Shown: piece by piece, positions 57,859 through 64,000 of the stretch | Numbering within the stretch: position 1 is the stretch's first letter | How the letters are laid out: every line of letters begins with the position of its first letter | NCBI RefSeq assembly: GCF_012516435.1 | Contig: NZ_CP051216.1 | Span: 3,099,669-3,163,668 of the forward strand | DNA: 64,000 nucleotides | Reading direction: 5' to 3' | From: Pseudodesulfovibrio sp. zrk46 | GTDB lineage: Bacteria > Desulfobacterota > Desulfovibrionia > Desulfovibrionales > Desulfovibrionaceae | The notes under the pieces: generated by a model | The model's input: the letters and a program-made list of their open reading frames with translations, nothing else | What the model was told of the DNA's origin: nothing | The model's database searches: none | Program-made: the position numbers and the translations under genes

Positions 57859-58587
57859 ATGGCAATGATTGAAGTGCAGAAGCTGCACAAATGGTATGGA
57901 GATTTTCACGTCCTACAAGGTATCACTGAGTCGGTGAACAAGGGCGAGGTTTTGGTTATCTGTGGCCCTTCCGGTTCCGGTAAATCAACTTTTATTCGCT
58001 GCATTAACCGACTCGAGGAATATCAGAAGGGACAGATCCTTTTCGATGGTAAAGATATCCTCGATAAAGACGTTAATATTAATGATCTGCGGGCTGAAAT
58101 CGGCATCGTTTTCCAGCAGTTTAATTTGTACCCGCATCTTAGCGTTCTTAAGAATGTTACACTTGCTCCTATTAAGGTTAAAGGTGTCTCACGTGAAGAA
58201 GCAGAAGAGACTGCTCTCCAACTTCTTGAGCGTGTGGGTATTCACGATCAGGCTCACAAGTATCCTGCTGAACTTTCCGGTGGACAGCAGCAGCGGGTGG
58301 CCATTGCGCGTTCTTTAGCCATGAAGCCAAAAGTCATGCTTTTTGACGAACCTACTTCTGCACTTGACCCAGAAATGATTAATGAAGTTCTCAACGTCAT
58401 GAAAGATCTGGCGCGAGAAGGTATGACTATGCTGTGTGTAACCCATGAAATGGGTTTTGCGCGTGAAGTCGCTGATCGTGTTCTCTTTATGGATGGGGGC
58501 GTAGTCGTTGAGCAGGCTCCACCGGATGAGTTTTTCAAGAATCCTCAACATGAGCGTACAAAGAACTTCCTGAAGGAAATTCTTTAA
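57859..58587 (+). CDS. Polar amino-acid ABC transporter, ATP-binding protein
   Basis: This 242-residue ATPase of the GlnQ/GltL type powers amino-acid uptake. It has Walker [10 protein letters not shown] near residue 37, Q-loop FQQFNLYPH, signature LSGGQQQR near 138, Walker [14 protein letters not shown] and the H-loop VTHEMGFA. First gene of an ATPase / binding protein / permease / permease operon. Confidence 0.94.
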   Translation: MAMIEVQKLHKWYGDFHVLQGITESVNKGEVLVICGPSGSGKSTFIRCINRLEEYQKGQILFDGKDILDKDVNINDLRAEIGIVFQQFNLYPHLSVLKNVTLAPIKVKGVSREEAEETALQLLERVGIHDQAHKYPAELSGGQQQRVAIARSLAMKPKVMLFDEPTSALDPEMINEVLNVMKDLAREGMTMLCVTHEMGFAREVADRVLFMDGGVVVEQAPPDEFFKNPQHERTKNFLKEIL

Positions 58588-58630
58588 TATTGTAATAACC
58601 AATTCACTACCCTACGAGAGAGGAGGACCC

Positions 58631-59437
58631 ATGAAACGTTTGGTTATAGTTCTGGCCCTGGTACTTTCCTTCGTGTTCGCTGCTTCTGTAGCGTCCGCGG
58701 GCAAGATTGAAGACGTTAAAGCCAAGGGCGTTTTGGTCTGCGGCGTCAAAGATTCCGTTAACCTGTTTGGATTCATCGATGCTGATAGCAAAGAGCTGGT
58801 CGGTTTTGATGTTGACGTTTGCAAGTACATCGCCGACAAGCTTGGCGTGAAAACCGAATTTAAGGTAGTCACTTCCAAGAACCGCATCCCCATGCTGGTG
58901 CAGGGCTCTGTAGATATGCTGGCTGCCACGATGACTCACAAATTCTCTCGTGACGAGCAGATCGACTTCTCCATCACTTACTTCATGGATGGTCAGAAGC
59001 TTCTGGTCAAAAAGGGTTCCGGCATCATGTCCACTGATGATCTGGCCAACAAGAAGGTTGGTACCGTCAAGGGTTCTACCTCTGAAAAGAACATCAAGGC
59101 AGCTCAGCCCAAAGCTCAGGTTATCTCTTACGATGAGTACCCCCAGGCTTTCATGGCTCTGAAGCAGGGCAAAGTTAAGGCTGTTACCACTGACTCTGGT
59201 ATCCTCGCAGGCCTCAAAGCTGGTGATGATAATCCTGAGAAGTGGGAAATCGTTGGTGAGTTCTTCTCCTCTGAGCCTTACGGCCTCGGCGTACCTTCAA
59301 ATGATTCTGCTTTCCGTGATTTTGTTAATAAGTCCCTTAACGAAATGTGGCTCGATGGCACCTACCACAAGCTGTTTAAGAAGTGGATGGGTTACGACCT
59401 GCCTGCTGGCTGGACCCTCGAACTCTGGCCCATGTAA
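58631..59437 (+). CDS. Amino-acid ABC transporter, periplasmic binding protein
   Basis: This 268-residue protein has a signal peptide of about 23 residues (basic MKR, hydrophobic core, cleavage near ASA-GK) and a type II solute-binding fold. VGFDVDVCKYIADKLGVK near residue 58 and the conserved DMLAATMT segment near 97 place it with PEB1/GltI-type receptors for aspartate, glutamate or related amino acids. Strong ribosome site GAGAGGAGG. A terminator lies after it, within the operon. Confidence 0.92.
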   Translation: MKRLVIVLALVLSFVFAASVASAGKIEDVKAKGVLVCGVKDSVNLFGFIDADSKELVGFDVDVCKYIADKLGVKTEFKVVTSKNRIPMLVQGSVDMLAATMTHKFSRDEQIDFSITYFMDGQKLLVKKGSGIMSTDDLANKKVGTVKGSTSEKNIKAAQPKAQVISYDEYPQAFMALKQGKVKAVTTDSGILAGLKAGDDNPEKWEIVGEFFSSEPYGLGVPSNDSAFRDFVNKSLNEMWLDGTYHKLFKKWMGYDLPAGWTLELWPM

Positions 59438-59456
59438 GACTCATTCTGTCTGATCT

Positions 59457-59489
59457 GCCGGGAGTGCCTCCAGGCGCTCCCGGCTTTTT
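59457..59489 (+). terminator. Intra-operon terminator after the binding protein
   Basis: GCCGGGAGTG (59457-59466) and CGCTCCCGGC (59475-59484) form a ten-base-pair stem with one G-U pair, loop CCTCCAGG, and five T. It probably lowers permease expression relative to the abundant binding protein. Confidence 0.85.
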
Positions 59490-59524
59490 ACACTTTATCT
59501 GACTTCTTAACGACGGATTTCGCT

Positions 59525-60292
59525 TTGCAGTATACGTTTCACTGGGACAAAATGTTCAGCGGTGAACCCGCACAATGGATGTGGGATGGATTTGTTACGA
59601 CTTTGCAGATCTCATCCATTTCTTTGGTTTGCTCCATGTTTCTGGGGATTATGATTTGTGTTATGCGAATGACTCCTTTCAAGCCTCTTCAATGGTTTGC
59701 ATTGGCTTACACTGAGTTCTTTCGTAATACGCCACTACTGATTCAGATATTTTTTTGGTACAACGCTTCGCACGTAGTTATTCCCGCTGGTATCAATGAA
59801 TGGATGAATGAACTTTTCTATTGGTTCCCCGGGCCGTTCTCATTGTTTGGACATGATTTTGTTGGAGAATGGGTCCTTTTTAATGTGGAGCTTATCACTG
59901 GTGTTATTGCACTGACCGTCTACACTTCAGCATTTATTGCTGAGGAAATCCGTGCAGGAATCTTTTCAATTCCTAAGAATCAGTTGGAAGCATCCCGTGC
60001 TGTAGGTCTTTCTTTCTTACAGGGATATAGGTACGTAATCCTTCCACAGGCTCTTCGTATTGTTATTCCACCTTTGATTTCTCAGGCTTTGAACCTCATC
60101 AAGAACTCCTCATTGTGTATGGTTATTGGTGTAGGTGAGATGATGTTCCAAGCGACTCAGATTGAGTCTTATCATGCTATCCCGTTTGAGGCCTTCTCGG
60201 TTGCGTTGTTGATCTATTTGACGATCTCTTTGATCGTTTCTTTTGGAATCAACATGTACAACAAGCACTTCATGATTCAGGTCATGTATTAG
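59525..60292 (+). CDS. Amino-acid ABC transporter permease (GltJ type)
   Basis: This 255-residue inner-membrane permease of the HisMQ family has about five helices and the ATPase-contact EAA loop, EASRAVGLSFLQGYRYVILPQ near residue 155. The frame starts with TTG at 59525 without a strong ribosome site; an ATG at 59552 (MFSGEP) is an alternative. Works with the second permease as a heterodimer. Confidence 0.92.
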   Translation: MQYTFHWDKMFSGEPAQWMWDGFVTTLQISSISLVCSMFLGIMICVMRMTPFKPLQWFALAYTEFFRNTPLLIQIFFWYNASHVVIPAGINEWMNELFYWFPGPFSLFGHDFVGEWVLFNVELITGVIALTVYTSAFIAEEIRAGIFSIPKNQLEASRAVGLSFLQGYRYVILPQALRIVIPPLISQALNLIKNSSLCMVIGVGEMMFQATQIESYHAIPFEAFSVALLIYLTISLIVSFGINMYNKHFMIQVMY

Positions 60293-60302
60293 GAGGTCCT
60301 CA

Positions 60303-61019
60303 ATGCATTGGGATATTGTATTCGATAATTTCGATTATTTTCTTTGGGGGCAAACTAAATTTGATGGGGTTTTCCCCTTTGTGCACGATGTTGGTGGTTT
60401 GTTGGCCGCGATCATTTTGGCATTTATTGGTATCTTTGGTGCTTTCTGGATTGGTATGGCAGCAGGGCTTATGCGCCTGTCTAAACGATGGTGGGTAAAA
60501 ACTCCCGCTGTCATTTATATCGAAATGATTCGTGGCATGCCTCTGTTGTTGCTTATCTTTTGGTTTTTCTTTCTTGCACCAGTTCTTTTGGGTAAGTCTC
60601 TTCCTGCATTCACGACTACAATGATATGCTTCATGATTTTCACCGGCGCATATGTGGGTGAGATTGTTCGTGCAGGTGTCTTGGCTTTACCAAGAGGACA
60701 GATGGAAGCTGCTCGCGGGTCCGGCCTGTCACAGGTTCAGGCTATGCGCTACGTTATTCTGCCGCAGGCTTTACGCAATATGATCCCTTCTTTTGTGAAT
60801 CAGTTTGTATCACTCACAAAAGACACCTCGCTTGCGGCTATCCTTGGTGTCGGTGAACTTACTCGCACTGGTGTTCAGGTTGATAACCGGGAGATGGTCG
60901 CTTCTTTTGAAATTTGGATCACCATTGCTGCTTTGTACTTCTTGATTTGCTATATACTTACTTCTTACAGTCGTCGTCTTGAAGCTCAGTTGTCGCGATA
61001 TCAGGCAAGAGACCGTTAG
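60303..61019 (+). CDS. Amino-acid ABC transporter permease (GltK type)
   Basis: This 238-residue permease of the HisMQ family has five to six helices and the EAA loop EAARGSGLSQVQAMRYVILPQ near residue 138. TTAGGAGG overlaps the end of the preceding gene, giving tight coupling. Last gene of the operon, followed by a good terminator. Confidence 0.93.
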   Translation: MHWDIVFDNFDYFLWGQTKFDGVFPFVHDVGGLLAAIILAFIGIFGAFWIGMAAGLMRLSKRWWVKTPAVIYIEMIRGMPLLLLIFWFFFLAPVLLGKSLPAFTTTMICFMIFTGAYVGEIVRAGVLALPRGQMEAARGSGLSQVQAMRYVILPQALRNMIPSFVNQFVSLTKDTSLAAILGVGELTRTGVQVDNREMVASFEIWITIAALYFLICYILTSYSRRLEAQLSRYQARDR

Positions 61020-61056
61020 AATTTTCTCTTCTGGTCATTAGGTTAGAATGCTATAC

Positions 61057-61090
61057 AAGCGCGGCGGCAAGTTGTCGCCGCGCTTTATTT
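61057..61090 (+). terminator. Terminator of the amino-acid ABC operon
   Basis: AAGCGCGGCG (61057-61066) and CGCCGCGCTT (61076-61085) form a ten-base-pair stem with a nine-base loop followed by TATTT. Confidence 0.88.
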
Positions 61091-61109
61091 GTTCGTGTAG
61101 GAGAGTAAT

Positions 61110-61766
61110 ATGTCGATATCTTCAAAGGATCTGGCCCAACTTATCGATCATACATTATTAAAGCCTGCAGCCACTGTGTCTGAACTAGATACCTTGTGCT
61201 CAGAAGCTTTGCGCTTTGGTTTTTTTGGAGTCTGCGTGAATCCTTCAATGGTGTCTCTTGCTAGTTGGAAGCTTAGGGATGCTTTTCCTCTTCCAGTGTC
61301 AGTTGTTGGTTTTCCATTGGGAGCTACACTGTCTGAATCTAAGGCTTATGAGACAGAAGCTGTAATTAAGCTTGGTGCTCGTGAAATAGACATGGTTTTG
61401 AACCTAGGAGCGTTTAAAGCTAACGATGACAGTGTGGTTGAAAAAGATATTAGAGCTGTCGTTCGTGCTGCGTCGGGCTTTCCTGTAAAGGTGATTTTGG
61501 AAACCGCACTATTGTCTGATGATGAAATTGTTCGTGCATGTAAAATAGCTGTTGATTCTGGCGCAGCCTTTGTCAAAACAAGTACTGGATTTGGACCAGG
61601 TGGAGCTACGATTGAGGCTGTACGTCTTATGCGTGAAACGGTAGGGCCCGATATCGGAGTAAAAGCCAGTGGTGGTATATCTACTTATGATGATGCAGTA
61701 GCAATGATCGAAGCTGGGGCAAATCGAATTGGTGCTTCAGCTTCTGTAGCCATTGTTTCTGGATAA
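61110..61766 (+). CDS. deoC: Deoxyribose-phosphate aldolase
   Basis: This 218-residue TIM-barrel class I aldolase cleaves 2-deoxyribose-5-phosphate to glyceraldehyde-3-phosphate and acetaldehyde. It has DHTLLKP at the N-terminus, EIDMVLNLGAF near residue 90, the Schiff-base Lys in FPVKVILE near 130 and VKASGGI near 187. TAGGAGAG precedes the start. Acetaldehyde from this reaction could feed the alcohol dehydrogenases seen elsewhere. It is 12 bases from cbiC. Confidence 0.95.
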   Translation: MSISSKDLAQLIDHTLLKPAATVSELDTLCSEALRFGFFGVCVNPSMVSLASWKLRDAFPLPVSVVGFPLGATLSESKAYETEAVIKLGAREIDMVLNLGAFKANDDSVVEKDIRAVVRAASGFPVKVILETALLSDDEIVRACKIAVDSGAAFVKTSTGFGPGGATIEAVRLMRETVGPDIGVKASGGISTYDDAVAMIEAGANRIGASASVAIVSG

Positions 61767-61778
61767 TGTGAGAAAAAA

Positions 61779-62417
61779 ATGACTGAAATACAATTCCAGA
61801 ATTTTAAAAAACCAGAAGAAATCGAAGAAGAATCGTTTCGAATTATTGATTCAGAGGTGCCCATTCCGCGTCCTTTTGAGGGGAAGAAATGGGAAATTGT
61901 TCGCCGAATGATTCATACAACCGCAGATTTTGAGCTTCTTGATTTAGTTCGTTTTCATGAAGATTCCATTGATAATGGGATTAGGGCTTTGAAGAATGGT
62001 GCTACCATTGTGACTGATACAGAGATGGCTAAGCGTGGAATTCCTGCTCGTCGCTTAGAGCCATTTGGCTGTAATGTTCGCTGCCTAATTAATGATAAAC
62101 GTGTCATTGAGCGTGCGAAAAATGAAGAAATTACCCGTGCAAAAGCTGCTGTTGATGTCGCGGTGGCTGAAATAAAACCAGATATTTATGTTGTTGGGAA
62201 TGCGCCTACTGCGTTGATTCGCCTAGTCGATCATGTTGATTCCGGTAGCGCAGTCCCATTGCTTGTTGTAGGAATGCCTGTAGGTTTTGTGAACGCAGCC
62301 GAGTCAAAGGCACTTCTAATGTCTCGAGATATCCCTTTTATTTCCATCGAAGGTAGGAAAGGAGGAAGTGCTATTGCAGCTTCAGTTATAAATGCATTGG
62401 CAATTTTGGCTGCATGA
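61779..62417 (+). CDS. cbiC: Precorrin-8X methylmutase
   Basis: This 212-residue enzyme moves a methyl group from C-11 to C-12 of precorrin-8X (cobalt form in anaerobes) to form hydrogenobyrinic/cobyrinic acid in cobalamin synthesis. The catalytic His is in MIHTTADFE near residue 46. GNAPTALIRL and GMPVGFVNAAESKALL are family signatures. It forms a two-gene unit with deoC, away from other cobalamin genes. It is also called cobH in aerobic pathways. Confidence 0.94.
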   Translation: MTEIQFQNFKKPEEIEEESFRIIDSEVPIPRPFEGKKWEIVRRMIHTTADFELLDLVRFHEDSIDNGIRALKNGATIVTDTEMAKRGIPARRLEPFGCNVRCLINDKRVIERAKNEEITRAKAAVDVAVAEIKPDIYVVGNAPTALIRLVDHVDSGSAVPLLVVGMPVGFVNAAESKALLMSRDIPFISIEGRKGGSAIAASVINALAILAA

Positions 62418-62442
62418 TTTCAAAATTTAAAATCAAAAAATT

Positions 62443-62480
62443 AACGCTTGGAGTGTTTGACTTCAGGCGTTTTTTGTTTT
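62443..62480 (+). terminator. Terminator after cbiC
   Basis: AACGCTTGGAG (62443-62453) pairs with CTTCAGGCGTT (62461-62471) with two G-U pairs, loop TGTTTGA, followed by TTTTGTTTTTTTT. Confidence 0.8.
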
Positions 62481-62652
62481 TTTTCAACTAACTTTTTGGG
62501 TACCACCCAATGAAATTTTTAAAAACACTTTACACTGCCCAATATCCTGCTAGGAATTTCTTTAAACGTTCTAATTAAGGAACAAACGAATCAGTTTTTG
62601 TCGGTCGTGGGCAAGGGAGCCCGCGTAAACACTTTCATGGTGGTAAGCAAAC

Positions 62653-62937
62653 ATGGCCAAGAAAGAGAGAGGAAAGAGTTCCGTCACAGTGTATCCGGAT
62701 TGGTGCAAAGGCTGTGGCATTTGTGTCGAGTTCTGTCCGGCTAATGTGCTTGAGTTGAGTGAGCACGGAAAAGCTGTTGTGGCGCGTGAGGACGATTGTA
62801 TCCGTTGTGGTTTCTGTGAACTGCACTGTCCTGATTTCGCAATCATTGTGAAGGACAAAGAGCCGGATGCAGCAGCCAAGGTTGTTGAGACCGAGGACGT
62901 AAAGAACAACAAGACTTCCAGCGGTAAGGGGGCATAG
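62653..62937 (+). CDS. Ferredoxin-type subunit of 2-oxoacid:ferredoxin oxidoreductase (KorD-like)
   Basis: This 94-residue protein has two [4Fe-4S] motifs, CKGCGICVEFCP (residues 18-29) and CIRCGFCELHCP (49-60), followed by an acidic/Lys-rich tail of about 30 residues. It lies seven bases before the alpha-subunit gene. Such small delta subunits carry electrons from the catalytic subunits to ferredoxin. Its ribosome site is weak. Confidence 0.88.
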   Translation: MAKKERGKSSVTVYPDWCKGCGICVEFCPANVLELSEHGKAVVAREDDCIRCGFCELHCPDFAIIVKDKEPDAAAKVVETEDVKNNKTSSGKGA

Positions 62938-62943
62938 AGGTTC

Positions 62944-64000
62944 ATGCCAAGACGTAAAAAACGTAAAGAAATTTTTGCTTTGGGCAATGAAGCTGTTGTC
63001 GAAGGCGCACTGTTGGCAGGATGTTCTTTTTATGGTGGGTATCCGATCACACCTTCTTCTGAGATCATGGAGATTATGGCAAATAGGTTGCCCAAGATTG
63101 AGAACGGTGTGTTTATTCAGTTGGAAGACGAAATAGCTAGTATGGGAGCAGTCATCGGAGCCTCTTTGGCCGGACGCAAGGCTCTCACCGCAACGAGTGG
63201 GCCAGGCTTTTCTCTCAAGCAAGAGAACCTGGGCTACGCTATTATGGCCGAAACCCCACTTGTTTTGGTTAATGTAATGCGCGGTGGTCCTTCCACAGGG
63301 TTGCCGACCTGTCCTGCGCAGGGAGATGTTCAGCAAGCTCGTTGGGGAACGCATGGAGATCATCCCATAATTGTCTTGTCCGCTTCCAATGTGCAGGAAT
63401 GCCTTGATATGACCGTTACTGCCTTCAATATGGCAGAGAAGTATCGTACTCCTGTCATATTGTTGTTAGACGAAGTCACTGCTCATACTCGTGAGAAGAT
63501 CGAGATTCCCAATGAAGGTGAATATGAGGTGTTCTCGCGCACCGTTCCGTCCATGCCACCAGAATGGTATAAACCTTACGAAGAAACAGTACGCGGTGTG
63601 CCACCTATGCCGCCTTTAGGATCCGGCTATCGTTTCCATACAACAGGCTTGACTCACGATCGCAATGGTTTTCCAACGCAACGCCCAGAAGAAGTGACTG
63701 AGTTGATGGAACGTATCCACCGTAAAATTGATCAATTTTTCTACGATATTCAATTGGTCGATGAGATCCAAACTGAAGACGCCGAAGCTGTCGTCATTGC
63801 CTACGGCTCAGTTGCTCGTTCTGCAGAACTCGCTGTGCAGCAAGCTCGGGAGAATGGTGTAAAAGCAGGCCTGCTTAAGCTGAAGACTCTGTTCCCATAT
63901 CCTAGAAGGCATCAGGAAAAGATAATGGCAAAAGCCAAGACCATTATTGTTCCGGAAATGAATATGGGACAGATGTCTCGCGAGGTGAAGCGCGTAAACA
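62944..64000 (+). CDS. korA: 2-oxoacid:ferredoxin oxidoreductase subunit alpha, partial (KorA-like)
   Basis: The frame starts at ATG 62944 and is open to the window edge (352 codons, 3' end missing). The product begins with a basic MPRRKKRKE tract, then shows GGYPITPSSEIMEIM, the EDEIASMGAVIGASLAG segment and ATSGPGFSLKQENLGYA, the family signatures of the pyrimidine-binding part of 2-oxoacid oxidoreductases. RGGPSTGLPTCPAQGDVQQA near residue 113 favours 2-oxoglutarate (Kor) over pyruvate enzymes. With the KorD-type ferredoxin it would make succinyl-CoA and reduced ferredoxin, or run in reverse. Exact substrate is inferred. Confidence 0.92.
   Translation, partial: MPRRKKRKEIFALGNEAVVEGALLAGCSFYGGYPITPSSEIMEIMANRLPKIENGVFIQLEDEIASMGAVIGASLAGRKALTATSGPGFSLKQENLGYAIMAETPLVLVNVMRGGPSTGLPTCPAQGDVQQARWGTHGDHPIIVLSASNVQECLDMTVTAFNMAEKYRTPVILLLDEVTAHTREKIEIPNEGEYEVFSRTVPSMPPEWYKPYEETVRGVPPMPPLGSGYRFHTTGLTHDRNGFPTQRPEEVTELMERIHRKIDQFFYDIQLVDEIQTEDAEAVVIAYGSVARSAELAVQQARENGVKAGLLKLKTLFPYPRRHQEKIMAKAKTIIVPEMNMGQMSREVKRVN

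Noticed and set aside
1..64000. CRISPR arrays or insertion sequences
   Set aside because: No regularly spaced direct repeats and no transposase gene or terminal inverted repeats were seen anywhere in the window.

Overview
The window is chromosomal DNA of a sulfate-reducing deltaproteobacterium of the Desulfovibrionaceae, most like Pseudodesulfovibrio or Maridesulfovibrio. The marker loci are qrcABCD, an rnf operon led by a multihaem cytochrome c, the 218-residue assimilatory-type sulfite reductase, cooA-cooS-cooC, and many two-component sigma-54 regulators. This placement rests on gene content and remembered families, not on a search.

Layout. 1-5.3 kb: two iron-containing alcohol dehydrogenases around a histidine kinase and a sigma-54 response regulator; the first dehydrogenase has a clear sigma-54 promoter. 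5.6-6.8 kb: a cation/proton antiporter. 7.0-10.6 kb: CO oxidation (cooA, cooS, cooC), with a CooA-like operator before cooS. 11.0-13.8 kb: sulfite reductase, an amphi-Trp/XXXCH-type protein, cobT and a 39-residue zinc-ribbon-like ORF. 13.9-22.9 kb: a signalling block with a divergent receiver, a sigma-54 operon (kinase, three stand-alone receivers, TauE/SafE transporter, small membrane protein), then a PAS kinase with a sigma-54 regulator. The two operons share a 15-bp GGGGC-type inverted repeat. 23.0-24.8 kb: a PilZ-like membrane protein, fur and tRNA-Ser(UGA).

24.8-35.9 kb is an 11.1-kb island inserted in the 3' end of tRNA-Ser, bounded by a 17-bp direct repeat. It carries a P4-type integrase, an AlpA-like regulator, a phage-replication-like winged-helix protein, a second minimal tyrosine recombinase, an excisionase-like protein and a lone terminase small subunit (Nu1-like). 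Its cargo is a MltR/HEPN-like protein, a SIR2-domain protein and a 934-residue helical protein whose start overlaps the SIR2 stop. The backbone looks like a phage satellite. The cargo looks like anti-phage defence, possibly a split relative of defence-associated sirtuins, and is the best candidate here for an undescribed system.

35.9-38.8 kb: D-amino-acid aminotransferase, an enolase-superfamily epimerase and a DUF1611 protein, which together fit D-glutamate/D-amino-acid catabolism. 40.2-46.9 kb: cytochrome-rnfCDGEAB, with RnfB fused to a GltD-like flavoprotein domain, followed by a possible structured RNA. 47.3-52.0 kb: small proteins (one gene interrupted by an in-frame TGA), cvpA-mazG, and rmlC plus manC for cell-surface sugars. 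52.2-57.0 kb: qrcABCD, linking periplasmic cytochrome c3 to menaquinone. 57.9-61.0 kb: a polar amino-acid ABC transporter with a leader hairpin and an intra-operon terminator. 61.1-62.4 kb: deoC and cbiC. The window ends inside korA, after a KorD-type ferredoxin.

Together the genes describe anaerobic energy metabolism (alcohol, CO, Rnf, Qrc, 2-oxoacid oxidoreductase) under heavy sigma-54/two-component control, interrupted by one mobile defence island.
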